From Streptomyces sp. NBC_00442 (GTDB lineage: Bacteria; Actinomycetota; Actinomycetes; Streptomycetales; Streptomycetaceae): a stretch of DNA of 64,000 bases. This document shows positions 36,671-45,723 of the stretch, in pieces (the stretch's first letter is position 1; each line of letters starts with the position of its first letter). Location: assembly GCF_036014195.1 (NCBI RefSeq), contig NZ_CP107918.1, positions 3,472,001 to 3,536,000 of the forward strand. The letters run 5' to 3'. The notes beneath the pieces were generated by a model that was given only the letters and a program-made list of their open reading frames with translations, had not been told where the DNA came from and did not search any database. Both the position numbers and the translations under genes were made by a program.

Positions 36671-36805
36671 GCCGGTAGAGCCTCGGTAGGGGACGATGAC
36701 ACATCATCGGGATCACTCGACGAGCATCATCTGAGGTCAGAGGCTATGCAGCGTGTTGGACGTGATGAGACTGTGAATCTGCCGACTCACCTCTCGCGCA
36801 AGCCG

Positions 36806-36828
36806 CTCGTTGTCCTGGTCTTTGTCCA
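36806..36828 (+). repeat. 23-bp copy of the int 3' end near attR
   Basis: CTCGTTGTCCTGGTCTTTGT plus CCA is identical to 19944-19966, the last codons of the AICE integrase. Only this fragment of int is duplicated. It looks like a remnant of a second integrase left by recombination between tandem elements. Otherwise 36671-37563 holds attR, a hairpin and arm-like repeats and no gene I can support. Confidence 0.7.
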
Positions 36829-36925
36829 GTACGCCCGCGGTCGCGACCGTTCAGCGCCGTACGCCCGGCCTGCCTGGCCTGCCCCACGAACCCACCTGAA
36901 CGCCCCCGGATGGCCGTGCGGACAG

Positions 36926-36981
36926 TTGGAAAGCGTGTTGGGGGCAACCCCTCACGAGTTCGAATCTCGTATCCTCCGCCA
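36926..36981 (+). repeat. attR (56-bp core repeat of tRNA-Ser)
   Basis: Identical to 19819-19874. The sequence before it does not complete a tRNA (GACAG in place of CACGC), so this is an attachment site and not a second tRNA gene. Confidence 0.9.
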
Positions 36982-37006
36982 GTGCCTCACCGGGCACGAT
37001 GTTGAA

Positions 37007-37032
37007 GGGCCCCACCGTTCGCGGTGGGGCCC
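37007..37032. terminator. Hairpin after attR
   Basis: GGGCCCCACCG/CGGTGGGGCCC with a short loop. It is related in position and flanks (CACCGGGCA...GTTGAAGGG) to the hairpin after attL, which suggests both derive from the same ancestral junction. Confidence 0.65.
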
Positions 37033-37044
37033 TTCGACGTGTGT

Positions 37045-37066
37045 GGTCTCAGTTTTGGTCTCAGTT
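37045..37066. repeat. Direct repeat, possible integrase arm site
   Basis: GGTCTCAGTT at 37045 and 37057, 2-nt spacer, 64 bp past attR. Short direct repeats beside a core site are typical arm-type binding sites of tyrosine recombinases. It suggests that a further element once used, or still uses, this junction. Confidence 0.4.
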
Positions 37067-37563
37067 GTGCGGGGCGGACAGCCGTGGACACCCACGGACA
37101 GACTTCCACCTCCCGCCAACGATCAGGTCATTTGGAGACGAGCCCAGATCAAGATCACAGGGGCAGCAGCCCCTGCCCCCGTTCCGTCTCCTGGGCGCCG
37201 ACAACGATTTGTCGGCGTCCGTTCGCGGCCATGTCCTCGTCCACGACTTCGGTTACGACCGGCCGATGATCCCAGGGCTCAGCAATCCACATGGCCCGCA
37301 AACGTGACTGGCCCGGGGCCCGCCCCCTCCCCGGACACGACACTCAAGGCCAGCACCGGCTCCCGGATCGACGCCGACGGACTCTGTGCACGTCCTGTCG
37401 GCGAGATGTCGGGTGCCCGCGGGCGCTCTGGGCCCCACCGCCGGGGCCGTACGTTTCTCCGGATCACGACGCCCATGGCAGATAGGCTCTCCGGGGTTGA
37501 TGCGCAGGCGAGCGTGGAACGCGAATTACCGCCGCCCATGGAGTGGCGAAGGAAGCAGGGGCT

Positions 37564-40500
37564 GTGACGACGACGGTGCACGACGTCCTGAAGGTGATCC
37601 GGGAGACATCGAAGGACAACCATGAACGTGGAACACGCTTCGAGCGGCTCATGGTCAAGTTCCTGCACACCGATCCGCAGTGGAACGAGCAGTTCAGTCA
37701 GGTCTGGCTGTGGGCCGACTGGCCAGGCGCCGCGGCAAACAAGAAGGACACTGGAATCGACCTGGTGGCTCAGGATCGGGAGACGGGCGGTTTCTGTGCC
37801 ATCCAGTGCAAGTTTTACGAGCCCACGCACACGGTGCAGAAGCCGGACATAGACTCCTTCCTGGCCGCCTCGGGCAAGGGCGGGTTCACCCGCCGCATGA
37901 TCATCTCCACAACGGAGAAGTGGGGTCCGAACGCGGAGGACACCATGGCTGGCCAGCAGCCACCGGTGACCCGCCTTGGCCTGTCCGACATCGCCGCGAG
38001 CCCGATCGCATGGCATCTGCCGCCACAATCCGGGGCGGCCTTTGACGTCGACTTGAAACTGCACGAGAAGAAGTCGCCGCGACCGCACCAGCGCGAGGCG
38101 ATCGACGACGTGTTTGCTGGCTTCGCCGAGAACGATCGCGGCAAGCTGATCATGGCCTGCGGCACTGGCAAGACCTTCACCGGTCTGAAGATCGCCGAGC
38201 GCCTACAGAAAGAGCGCGCCCAGGCCGGCCAGGGAGAACACACCACAGTGCTGTTCCTGGTGCCCTCGATCGCCCTGCTCTCGCAGACGTTGCGGGAGTG
38301 GTCCTCAGAGACTCAGGTCACGCTGCGCCCGTTCGCCGTCTGCTCCGATGTGAAGGTCGGGAAGCAACAGGCCGTGAACGACAGCCAGGACATGGCGGCA
38401 CATGACCTGGCGCTGCCAGCCACGACCGACCCGGACAAACTGATCAAGCAGATCGCGAGCGTGGCGGCGGGTCCGGGCCTGACCGTGGTCTTCTCGACCT
38501 ATCAGTCGATCGACACTGTGGCTGCTGCGCAGAAGAAGGGCCTGAACCGATTCGACCTGGTCCTGTGCGACGAGGCCCACCGTACGACCGGCGTCACCAT
38601 CGCTGGCGCCGACGAGTCAGCGTTCGTTCGCGTCCACGATGACGACTACCTCGGCAGCGACCGTCGGCTGTACATGACGGCCACTCCGCGCATCTACAAC
38701 GAGGACACCCAGCAACAGGCCAAAGACTCCAGCGCCGCGGTCGCCTCGATGGACAGCGAGGAACTGTACGGGCCGGAGTTCCACCGCCTCGGCTTCGGCA
38801 AGGCCGTCGAGGAGGGCCTCCTTGCCGACTACAAGGTCCTGATCCTCACCGTGGACGAAGGCGTGGTCGCCAAGACTCTCCAACAGGGCTTCGCAGGAGG
38901 TGGCTCTGAGCTAAACCTCGACGACGCAGCGAAGATCATCGGCTGTTGGAACGCCATGGCCAAGAGAACAGGCACGTTCGCGGGCGGCGACGGCTTCGGC
39001 AAGGACGAAGCCCCAATGAAGCGCGCTGTCGCTTTCTCCCGTTCCATCGCCGACTCCCAGGCCATCGCCGACAACTTCAACGCCATCGTCGACGCCTACG
39101 ACGAAGGCGATGACGAAGTGTTGCACTGCGAGGTCGAGCACGTCGACGGCACCTTCAACACCCTGCGCCGCAACCAGCGGTTGGATTGGCTCAAGCAGGA
39201 CCCGGGGCCAGCAAACGCGCGCATCCTGTCCAACGCTCGCTGCCTGTCCGAGGGCGTCGATGTCCCCAGCTTGGACGCGGTGCTCTTCCTGCACCCTCGC
39301 AAGTCCGTGGTCGACGTCGTCCAGTCGGTCGGCCGGGTTATGCGCCGCGCCGAAGGAAAGTCGTACGGCTACATCATCCTGCCGGTTGCCGTTCCCGCCG
39401 GCATGCCACCCGTGCAGGCGCTCGCTAACAACGACCGCTTCCGTACCGTCTGGCAGGTCCTGCAGGCGCTGCGTTCCCACGACGACCGCTTCAACGCCAC
39501 CGTCAACCAGATCTCTCTGAACCAGCAGGCACCGCAGAACATCGGCATCGGCCACGTCGCCCCGGGCGACGAGGCCCTCGGTGACCAGGACGGCTCTACT
39601 ACGTCGGCCGAGGCCCAGAGCGCGCAAGATCAGGAAGCCCAGGGTGCGCAGTACATCCAGGAGGCCCTACTCAAGCTTGAGGACTGGCGCGAGGCAATCT
39701 ATGCCCGCATCGTCGACAAGGTTGGGCAGCGCCAGTACTGGGAGCTGTGGGCGAAGGACGTGGCCGCCATCGCCCAGGCGCACGTAACCCGCATCAAGGC
39801 CGCACTGCAGCTGAGCGACAAGCGGGCCGCATTCGAGGAGTTCCTCGACGAACTCCGGGCGACCATAAACCCGGGCGTCACCGAGCCCGATGCCATCGAC
39901 ATGCTCGCACAGCACATCGTCACCAAGCCCGTATTCGACGCCCTCTTCAACAGCTACGCGTTCACCGAGCACAACCCGGTGTCCCATGCCATGCAGAAGA
40001 TGCTGGATGTCCTCGACGATCAGGGCCTGGAGACCGAGAACAAGACCCTGGAGGACTTCTACAACTCGGTCCGAGTCCGGGCCAAGGGCATCGACAACCA
40101 CACCGGCCGCCAGCAGGTCATCGTCGAGCTGTACGACAAATTCTTCAAGACCGCGCTCCCGAAGACTGCCGAGGCACTCGGCATCGTCTACACCCCGGTT
40201 GAAGTCGTGGACTTCATTATCCGCTCCACCGAACAGGCGCTTAACAAGCACTTCGGCCGTTCGCTGACCGACAAAGGCGTCCATGTCATCGATCCCTTTG
40301 TCGGCACCGGCACCTTCCCAGTCCGACTGCTTCAGTCTGGGCTGATCAAACCCGATGACTTGCTGCGCAAGTACACCAGCGAGCTGCACTCCAACGAGAT
40401 CGTGCTGCTCGCCTACTACATCGCTGCCGTCAACATCGAAGCCGCCTACCACGAACTCGCCGACGAGGGTGGCGAGTACCAACCATTCGAGGGCATCGTA

Positions 40501-42459
40501 CTGGCCGACACCTTCCAGCTAGCGGAAGGTGGGTCCGCCAAACTCGACGGCATGGACGTGCTAGAGGGCAACAGCGAGCGCGCGAAAAAGCAGAAGGCTC
40601 AGCCCATCACAGTCGTAATCGGCAACCCCCCTTACTCGGTCGGCCAGGACAGCGTCAACGACAACAACCAGAACCTCAAGTACGAGGCACTGGACGGCCG
40701 TATCGCGGAGACGTACGTAGCCAAGTCGGCCGTGGGTAACAAGAACAAGCTCTACGACTCTTACATTCGTGCCATCCGCTGGGCATCAGACCGCATCCAG
40801 GACGAGGGTGTCGTGGCCTTCGTCTCCAACGGTGGCTATATCGACGGCACCAGCGCAGACGGCCTCCGAAACTCGCTCGTCGAAGAATTCGATGCCATCT
40901 ACTGTTACAACCTCCGCGGGAACCAGCGCACCGCTGGAGAGCAGTCCCAGAAGGAAGGCGGAAAGATCTTTGGTTCTGGAAGCCGCAACACCGTCGCCAT
41001 CCTGCTCCTAGTCAAGGGCAGCAAAGCATCCACAGCCGAATCTGGATGCATGCTGCGCTACCGTGACATCGGCGACTACCTCAGCCGCGACGACAAGCTC
41101 CGCATCCTGAACTCCCAGGGCCTCGATACGATCGAGTGGGAAGAGATCACGCCGAATGCCGACGGCGACTGGATCAACCAGCGCTCCGAGGACTACGCCA
41201 CCTTCCAGGCAATCGGCGACAAAGACAAGAAGCTTGCCACCAAGGTTGTTTTCTCTATGTACTCCAGCGGTCTCAATACAGCTCGCGACGCCTGGGTATA
41301 CAACTTCTCTGCCGAGAAGGTGCGCACCAGCATGGAGTCGATGATTGACTTCTACAACAAACAGGTCGACGGATTCCGGAGCTACTGCGCTAACCACGGA
41401 CTCACGGCTCCCGGCATTCGGGACGCTGAAAAATGGATCGACACTGACCCGAAGAAAATCAGCTGGAATCGTGCCGACAAGACCCGGCTGACTAAGGAGC
41501 AGAAGTACGTCTTCGATGCGGCCTGTGTTGTCACGTCAACATACCGCCCGTTCGCGAAGCAGAAGGTCTACTTCAACTCGCGCCTGAATGACATGACGTA
41601 CCAGTTGCCTAGACTCTTCCCTTCTCCGGAGCATGGCAACCAGGGGTTCTACATTGTCGGAAGTGGCTCAGCTGTCCCCTTCTCTGTCCTGGTGTTGGAC
41701 ACTCTGCCTAATCTGCACGTAACAGGTGCTGGCAGTGGCGGAACCTTCTTCCCCCGTTACACCTACCGAGAGCTCGGCCAAGGCGATGACCTCTTCGCCG
41801 CCGCCGAACTGAATTCCGGCGGCTTTGAGCGCGTCACTAACATCACTACGGCCGCCGTCACTGCATATCGCGAAACCTACGCCGACCCTGACATCACCGG
41901 CGACGACATCTTCTTCTACACGTACGGCCTGCTCCACTCCCCGGCCTATCGTGAGCAGTTCGCTGCTGACTTGAAGAAGTCCCTCCCCCGCATCCCCCAG
42001 GTGCAGGATTTCCAAGGTTTCGCAGAGGCCGGCCGCGCCCTCTCCAAGCTTCACCTTGGCTACGAGCAGGCGGAGCCGTACGCGGGGATCGTCGAGCAGG
42101 TTTCTGGCGCAACATCGTCGACCCCACCTAGCGAGCTGTTCCGGGTCGGCAAGAAGATGAAGTTCCGCCGGGTGAAAGGCCAGGTCGACCGCACCGCCAT
42201 TGTCTACAACCCCCGGGTCACGCTCACCAACATCCCGGAGGAGGCGTTCCGCTACCAGCTGGGTGCCCGCTCCGCGATCGAATGGATCATCGACCGGTAC
42301 TGGGTGAAGACGGATAAGGACTCGGGGATTGTTAACGACCCCAACGACTGGTCCGAGGATCCTCGCTACATCATCGACTTGCTCAAGCGCATCGTCACGG
42401 TCAGCCTGGATACGATGAAGATCGTCGATGCACTACCCCCGCTCGACATCATCGAGTGA
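37564..42459 (+). CDS. Type ISP single-polypeptide restriction-modification enzyme
   Basis: 1631 residues from GTG 37564 (GGAAG 9 bp upstream); GTG 37543 is possible. Domains in order: Mrr-like nuclease with GIDLVA (Asp ~66) and AIQCKFY (Gln-x-Lys ~81-83); superfamily 2 translocase with CGTGKTFTG (~200) and LCDEAH (~336); helical coupler; gamma-class N6-adenine methyltransferase with DPFVGTGTFP (~910) and NPPYSVGQ (~1020); and a ~450-residue target-recognition C-terminus. Order and length match LlaGI/LlaBIII-type enzymes, in which one chain recognises, methylates, translocates and cleaves. No separate subunit is needed or found. It stands just outside the AICE attR. Its target sequence cannot be read from the protein. 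Confidence 0.93.
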   Translation: MTTTVHDVLKVIRETSKDNHERGTRFERLMVKFLHTDPQWNEQFSQVWLWADWPGAAANKKDTGIDLVAQDRETGGFCAIQCKFYEPTHTVQKPDIDSFLAASGKGGFTRRMIISTTEKWGPNAEDTMAGQQPPVTRLGLSDIAASPIAWHLPPQSGAAFDVDLKLHEKKSPRPHQREAIDDVFAGFAENDRGKLIMACGTGKTFTGLKIAERLQKERAQAGQGEHTTVLFLVPSIALLSQTLREWSSETQVTLRPFAVCSDVKVGKQQAVNDSQDMAAHDLALPATTDPDKLIKQIASVAAGPGLTVVFSTYQSIDTVAAAQKKGLNRFDLVLCDEAHRTTGVTIAGADESAFVRVHDDDYLGSDRRLYMTATPRIYNEDTQQQAKDSSAAVASMDSEELYGPEFHRLGFGKAVEEGLLADYKVLILTVDEGVVAKTLQQGFAGGGSELNLDDAAKIIGCWNAMAKRTGTFAGGDGFGKDEAPMKRAVAFSRSIADSQAIADNFNAIVDAYDEGDDEVLHCEVEHVDGTFNTLRRNQRLDWLKQDPGPANARILSNARCLSEGVDVPSLDAVLFLHPRKSVVDVVQSVGRVMRRAEGKSYGYIILPVAVPAGMPPVQALANNDRFRTVWQVLQALRSHDDRFNATVNQISLNQQAPQNIGIGHVAPGDEALGDQDGSTTSAEAQSAQDQEAQGAQYIQEALLKLEDWREAIYARIVDKVGQRQYWELWAKDVAAIAQAHVTRIKAALQLSDKRAAFEEFLDELRATINPGVTEPDAIDMLAQHIVTKPVFDALFNSYAFTEHNPVSHAMQKMLDVLDDQGLETENKTLEDFYNSVRVRAKGIDNHTGRQQVIVELYDKFFKTALPKTAEALGIVYTPVEVVDFIIRSTEQALNKHFGRSLTDKGVHVIDPFVGTGTFPVRLLQSGLIKPDDLLRKYTSELHSNEIVLLAYYIAAVNIEAAYHELADEGGEYQPFEGIVLADTFQLAEGGSAKLDGMDVLEGNSERAKKQKAQPITVVIGNPPYSVGQDSVNDNNQNLKYEALDGRIAETYVAKSAVGNKNKLYDSYIRAIRWASDRIQDEGVVAFVSNGGYIDGTSADGLRNSLVEEFDAIYCYNLRGNQRTAGEQSQKEGGKIFGSGSRNTVAILLLVKGSKASTAESGCMLRYRDIGDYLSRDDKLRILNSQGLDTIEWEEITPNADGDWINQRSEDYATFQAIGDKDKKLATKVVFSMYSSGLNTARDAWVYNFSAEKVRTSMESMIDFYNKQVDGFRSYCANHGLTAPGIRDAEKWIDTDPKKISWNRADKTRLTKEQKYVFDAACVVTSTYRPFAKQKVYFNSRLNDMTYQLPRLFPSPEHGNQGFYIVGSGSAVPFSVLVLDTLPNLHVTGAGSGGTFFPRYTYRELGQGDDLFAAAELNSGGFERVTNITTAAVTAYRETYADPDITGDDIFFYTYGLLHSPAYREQFAADLKKSLPRIPQVQDFQGFAEAGRALSKLHLGYEQAEPYAGIVEQVSGATSSTPPSELFRVGKKMKFRRVKGQVDRTAIVYNPRVTLTNIPEEAFRYQLGARSAIEWIIDRYWVKTDKDSGIVNDPNDWSEDPRYIIDLLKRIVTVSLDTMKIVDALPPLDIIE

Positions 42460-42484
42460 CCCGAGTGCCTGCCGCTAGCTGAAC

Positions 42485-42524
42485 GGGGCAAGGAGGGCGA
42501 ATAACGAGTCGCTCTCCTTGCCCC
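42485..42524. terminator. Terminator after the Type ISP gene
   Basis: Perfect 11-bp stem GGGGCAAGGAG/CTCCTTGCCCC with an 18-nt loop, 26 bp past the stop. Confidence 0.75.
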
Positions 42525-42690
42525 GGGCCCCGCACCAGCAACTCTTCGTCAGAGTCGACAGAGTGCCGCCACCCGTCGTGCGCCTGGGTGTAAGCGGCGA
42601 CGGCACCAGCATCACCGCACCGCTCAAGGTGCCATCTACCGTTGGCTCGTGGAAGCTAAGGGCCGACGCCGACGCGCTCAAAGACGTGGT

Positions 42691-42734
42691 CTGCCGGTCT
42701 GGTCCGCGGGTTGCGCTGCGGGCCAGACCGGCAG
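42691..42734 (-). terminator. Terminator after the second integrase
   Basis: 12-bp perfect stem CTGCCGGTCTGG/CCAGACCGGCAG with an inner CCGC/GCGG pairing, 7 bp past the integrase stop. The rest of 42460-42740 holds no gene and no tRNA fragment that could be an att site. Confidence 0.7.
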
Positions 42735-42740
42735 CCGGAG

Positions 42741-44519
42741 TCACAGCAGCGCCATCGTGTCGCCGTAATTCCCAGGATTTCTGGCTCGGTCCACAGCCTG
42801 TGCGCAAGCCTCGGCGAATGCGGCAGCAACGGCCTGCTGGTCCGTGCCACGGACCTGGGCCTCGACCTCCTGGCCTGGACGGCGAGTGGTGTGCCAGCGC
42901 ACCAACAGATCGGTGTAGAGGTCGGCCTCGAACTCCCAGGCTGTGACGGACCATTGGGCATCGCGGCCGATATTGAGCCGCTCGCCACCGGCCAGGAACA
43001 CGGCGTGGGCGTGGTGGACGATCCGGCGGTCGGGCAGGCAGTCGCGGATGGCCCGTGCGCCGCCTGGGCCCTTGTGCTCCCACTTCTCCCGGTCCCATTC
43101 CTCGACCTCTGCCGAGTAGTCGGGATGGTCAGCACCCCACTGCGAGGCCACCGCTTCCGCGTGCTCGTGGCGCAGGAACGGGATGCGACGATCGCCAAGG
43201 ACAGCTACGTACACCGTCGGCTCGGCCAGAACGGAGGTCTGGCTCGGGCCAGGCACTGGACCTCCAGGCGCTGGTTCGAGCATGTGCGGTTTCGGGCCCC
43301 ACAGGAGGCCGCCCACCTTCGCCGCTGTCTGCTGGAGCACCTGGCCCGTGAGGTGCTGATAGCGGCGGCGCATCCGGGCGGATTTTCCGGGTTCCCAGCC
43401 CATGATGCGGTCGACCACCGCTTCCGGGACACCAAGGATGAGCAAGACGGTCGCGGCCGTGTGGCGGGCGTCGTGGAGACGGCCATCACGGACCTTCGCC
43501 GCCTTGAGCAGATCCTTCCACCGGTGGAAGTCGGTGTTGGGGTTGAGGGGTTCGCCGGTCGGTGAGGTGAACACGTACCCCTTCTCCACCCACAGGTCCC
43601 GGGCGAGGGCGCGCTCGCGCTCTTGCTCTTCCTTGTGCCGCTTCAGAAGCTGCAGCAGCTCCTCGGGCATGCCGATCGGACGCTTGCCGGCGCGGGTTTT
43701 GGTGTCCTTCGTCTCGCGACGAATGTTGATCTTCTGCGGGCAGTAGCCAGGCTTGCGGCCGCACTTGTCGCCGCAGCCGTGTTGGTATCGGGGCCGCAGG
43801 CGGCCTCGGCGTACGAGGATGACGCCCACTTCGAAGTCGACGTCCTCCCACTTCAGGCCGAGGACCTCGCCCTGGCGCAGGCCGAGTGCGAGGGCGATGA
43901 CCCAGCGGGCGGTATTGCGCACCTTGGTGGCCTCGGCGAGGAGGCGCTGGACCTCTTCGAGCGTGTACGGCTCGACCTCCTCCTCTTCTACCCTGGGCGC
44001 CTTGGCGACGGAGGCCGGATTGATGGTGAGGTGGCGGCGGCGCACGGCCTCGTTGAGCGCAGTCTTGACCGTCCGGTGTACCTGGTGGGCGGTGCCGGCG
44101 GAGCTGCCGTTCGCCTGCATCTTCCGGTAGAGACGCTCCAGGTGCTCGGGTTCCAGCTTCTCCAGGCGGTGCGCGCCCAAGCCGGGGATGAGGTGGTGGT
44201 AAACCGCCACGCGGTAGCCGTCGATGGTGTTCTCACCGACGTTCGGCGCGGCGATGTTCTCCACCCAGTGACTCAGCCAGGTCTCGACCGTCCAGGTCTG
44301 GCCAGCCTTGCGGACACCGGTGGAGTCGCGCTGCTTCTCCAGCTCTCGGACGACCTTGGTTACCTCAGCGCGGGTCTTGCGGCTGATGTGGCGCCGGTCC
44401 GGGGTGCCGTCGTCCTTGACGCCGACGGTGACACGGCCGTGCCAACGGCCGTCCTTGCCGAGGTAGATGGACGAGGCGCCGTTGGGCTGGCGGGACTTCG
44501 GTGCGGAGGATCGCGTCAC
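42741..44519 (-). CDS. int: Tyrosine recombinase with ~185-residue C-terminal extension
   Basis: 592 residues. Residues 1-400 parallel the AICE integrase closely: SSIYLGKDGRWHGRVTVG, WTVETWLSHWVENIA, catalytic Arg in ALGLRQGEVLGLKW, HDARHTAATVLLILGV, Tyr in RRRYQHL, and the Cys-rich HGCGDKCGRKPGYC insertion. The AICE enzyme ends here, but this one continues with a separate domain (TVYVAVLGDRRIPFLRHEHAEAVASQ...VARNPG-like tail) I do not recognise. The GTG start overlaps the xis stop by 4 bp. Confidence 0.93.
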   Translation of the reverse strand: MTRSSAPKSRQPNGASSIYLGKDGRWHGRVTVGVKDDGTPDRRHISRKTRAEVTKVVRELEKQRDSTGVRKAGQTWTVETWLSHWVENIAAPNVGENTIDGYRVAVYHHLIPGLGAHRLEKLEPEHLERLYRKMQANGSSAGTAHQVHRTVKTALNEAVRRRHLTINPASVAKAPRVEEEEVEPYTLEEVQRLLAEATKVRNTARWVIALALGLRQGEVLGLKWEDVDFEVGVILVRRGRLRPRYQHGCGDKCGRKPGYCPQKINIRRETKDTKTRAGKRPIGMPEELLQLLKRHKEEQERERALARDLWVEKGYVFTSPTGEPLNPNTDFHRWKDLLKAAKVRDGRLHDARHTAATVLLILGVPEAVVDRIMGWEPGKSARMRRRYQHLTGQVLQQTAAKVGGLLWGPKPHMLEPAPGGPVPGPSQTSVLAEPTVYVAVLGDRRIPFLRHEHAEAVASQWGADHPDYSAEVEEWDREKWEHKGPGGARAIRDCLPDRRIVHHAHAVFLAGGERLNIGRDAQWSVTAWEFEADLYTDLLVRWHTTRRPGQEVEAQVRGTDQQAVAAAFAEACAQAVDRARNPGNYGDTMALL

Positions 44520-44812
44520 GCGGCGGCCCCGAAGTCGGTCGCCGACAGGCGGCGGGCCAGGAAGTCGTTCACCGCCTCCGCTGGGATGCGGCGCAAGCTG
44601 CCGATCTTGACTGAGGCGATCTCGCCGGAGGACACGTACTCGTAGAGCTTGGTGCGGCCGATGCCGATCCGGCGAGCTGCCTCGGCAACGGTGAGGGCGA
44701 CCAGAGTCGCGTCGCCGACGGATCGTCGCTCGACCACCAAGGTACGCAGGGCGTCTTCGGGGACGCCCAGGAGCTGGGCTATCTGGGAAATGGGCAGCGC
44801 AGGCTGCGGCAT
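44516..44812 (-). CDS. xis: Excisionase-like helix-turn-helix protein (Xis)
   Basis: 98 residues. The C-terminal two-thirds carries the excisionase winged helix: ALTVAEAARRIGIGRTKLYEYVSSGEIASVKIGSLRRIPAEAVNDFL. The N-terminal ~35 residues (ISQIAQLLGVPEDALRTLV) look like a second short helix-turn-helix. GGAGGAG precedes the ATG. Coupled to int by a 4-bp overlap. Confidence 0.9.
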   Translation of the reverse strand: MPQPALPISQIAQLLGVPEDALRTLVVERRSVGDATLVALTVAEAARRIGIGRTKLYEYVSSGEIASVKIGSLRRIPAEAVNDFLARRLSATDFGAAA

Positions 44813-44880
44813 GGGGTACTCCTCCCGCCGGCGTCGCGGCGAGGCGGGAGCGGCAACTCCCGCCGGCCTGGCCGGTGGCG

Positions 44881-44898
44881 TCGTTCAGGGATGGATGG
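44881..44898 (+). repeat. 18-bp inverted repeat, copy 1 (flanking the XRE gene)
   Basis: TCGTTCAGGGATGGATGG, the exact reverse complement of 45724-45741. It lies ~70 bp upstream of xis, in its likely promoter region. Probable operator of the XRE protein encoded between the copies. Confidence 0.6.
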
Positions 44899-44981
44899 GT
44901 CGACGGATGATCGTCGGCGACAGATATCGCCGTGTGTGGAGGTTCTCGGCGTTCGTAGCGCCGTGAGGGGGCAGCAGCCGA

Positions 44982-45521
44982 CTATTCGCCCGTGGGTGGC
45001 TGCTCCTGGTTTCGCAGGTGCGCCCGAGAAGGGTGCAGGCTCCTCTGCAGGGCCCGTTCTTCGAGCCGGAGGAGTTCGTCGACCTGCCCCCTCTGCTCGG
45101 GTCCCTTGTCCCCGTAGGCGTTGAGTTCCATGTCGATCTCGTGCAGGTGCATCTGGTTCCGGTCGATCGCCGCTCGCAGTTGGTGGTACTCCCGCGTCAT
45201 CTGGACGTACTCACGGGCAAGCTCGCGGATGCGGGGCGTGGCCAGCTCTCCTGGCGGCCCCGTCAGGTCCTGCATGGTGATGTCGAAGACCTTGCAGAAG
45301 CCGAGCGCCTCGTCGAGGTTGACCCTGCGACGGGGTTTGCCACTCTCGATGCGCCAGATCGCCGACTGGTTGATCGGATGGCCGACAGCGGCCATCTCCT
45401 CGGCGAGCTTCACCGTGCTCCAACCGCGGACCTCGCGCTCCAGCTTGATGCGTGCGGCGACATGGTCCTCCGGCACCGGACGACCGGGACCGGCGCGCTC
45501 CGCACCTTCCTCACCGCTCAC
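44982..45521 (-). CDS. XRE-family regulator of the second element
   Basis: 179 residues from GTG 45521 (AAGGGAGG 5 bp upstream). The helix-turn-helix is in residues ~20-75: RIKLEREVRGWSTVKLAEEMAAVG followed by NQSAIWRIESGKPRRRVNLDEALG. The C-terminus is a long charged helical region, likely coiled-coil (REYHQLRAAIDRNQMHLHEID). It lies between xis-int and the divergent helicase gene, with an 18-bp inverted repeat on each side. It is the probable repressor of both excision and replication genes. Confidence 0.88.
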   Translation of the reverse strand: MSGEEGAERAGPGRPVPEDHVAARIKLEREVRGWSTVKLAEEMAAVGHPINQSAIWRIESGKPRRRVNLDEALGFCKVFDITMQDLTGPPGELATPRIRELAREYVQMTREYHQLRAAIDRNQMHLHEIDMELNAYGDKGPEQRGQVDELLRLEERALQRSLHPSRAHLRNQEQPPTGE

Positions 45522-45673
45522 TCGCACCTCCCTTCACGCGACAGCGGGTCCACTGGGGCCAACGTCCACAACTAAACATCGTTGCGGAGTGAAATGCAAG
45601 GCGTTGCGCTGCCGAAAATCTCGGCTATGGTCGTAGTCCGCCGTACAGCGGTGGACAGATCCGCACACGCAAG

Positions 45674-45702
45674 CGGCCCCGGTGCTACGAACACCGGGGC
45701 CG
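45674..45702. terminator. Hairpin upstream of the helicase gene
   Basis: CGGCCCCGGTG/CACCGGGGCCG with a 7-nt loop. It sits in the XRE/helicase divergent region, 96 bp before the helicase ATG. It could end a short leader transcript or attenuate helicase expression. Confidence 0.5.
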
Positions 45703-45723
45703 AAGTAGAGGCTCACCGCACAA

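Larger units (their letters stand above)
19819..36981. mobile_element. Actinomycete integrative and conjugative element (AICE) in tRNA-Ser(GGA)
   Basis: A 17.2-kb element bounded by 56-bp perfect direct repeats of the tRNA-Ser 3' end. It has all AICE modules: tyrosine integrase and Xis next to attL, a DUF3987/Prim-Pol replication pair beside a repeat array, an FtsK-like TraB translocase with a clt-like cluster, spread (Spd-like) membrane proteins, and a Nudix/GntR regulatory block like Pif and KorSA of pSAM2. Conjugation in this class moves double-stranded DNA through TraB alone; no relaxase is present here, which fits. The cargo is an HNH-ATPase gene pair. No disrupted gene is evident, so it may be active. 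Confidence 0.9.

Noticed and set aside
36926..36981. Second tRNA-Ser gene
   Set aside because: Only the 3' part from the anticodon loop is present; the 5' half is missing and the anticodon stem cannot form. It is attR.
36746..37567. Open frame running through attR
   Set aside because: It crosses the tRNA-derived core repeat and hairpin and has no domain; the true gene starts at 37564.
42518..42946. Open frame between the Type ISP gene and the integrase
   Set aside because: Starts inside the terminator and overlaps the integrase 3' end in antisense; no convincing start or domain.
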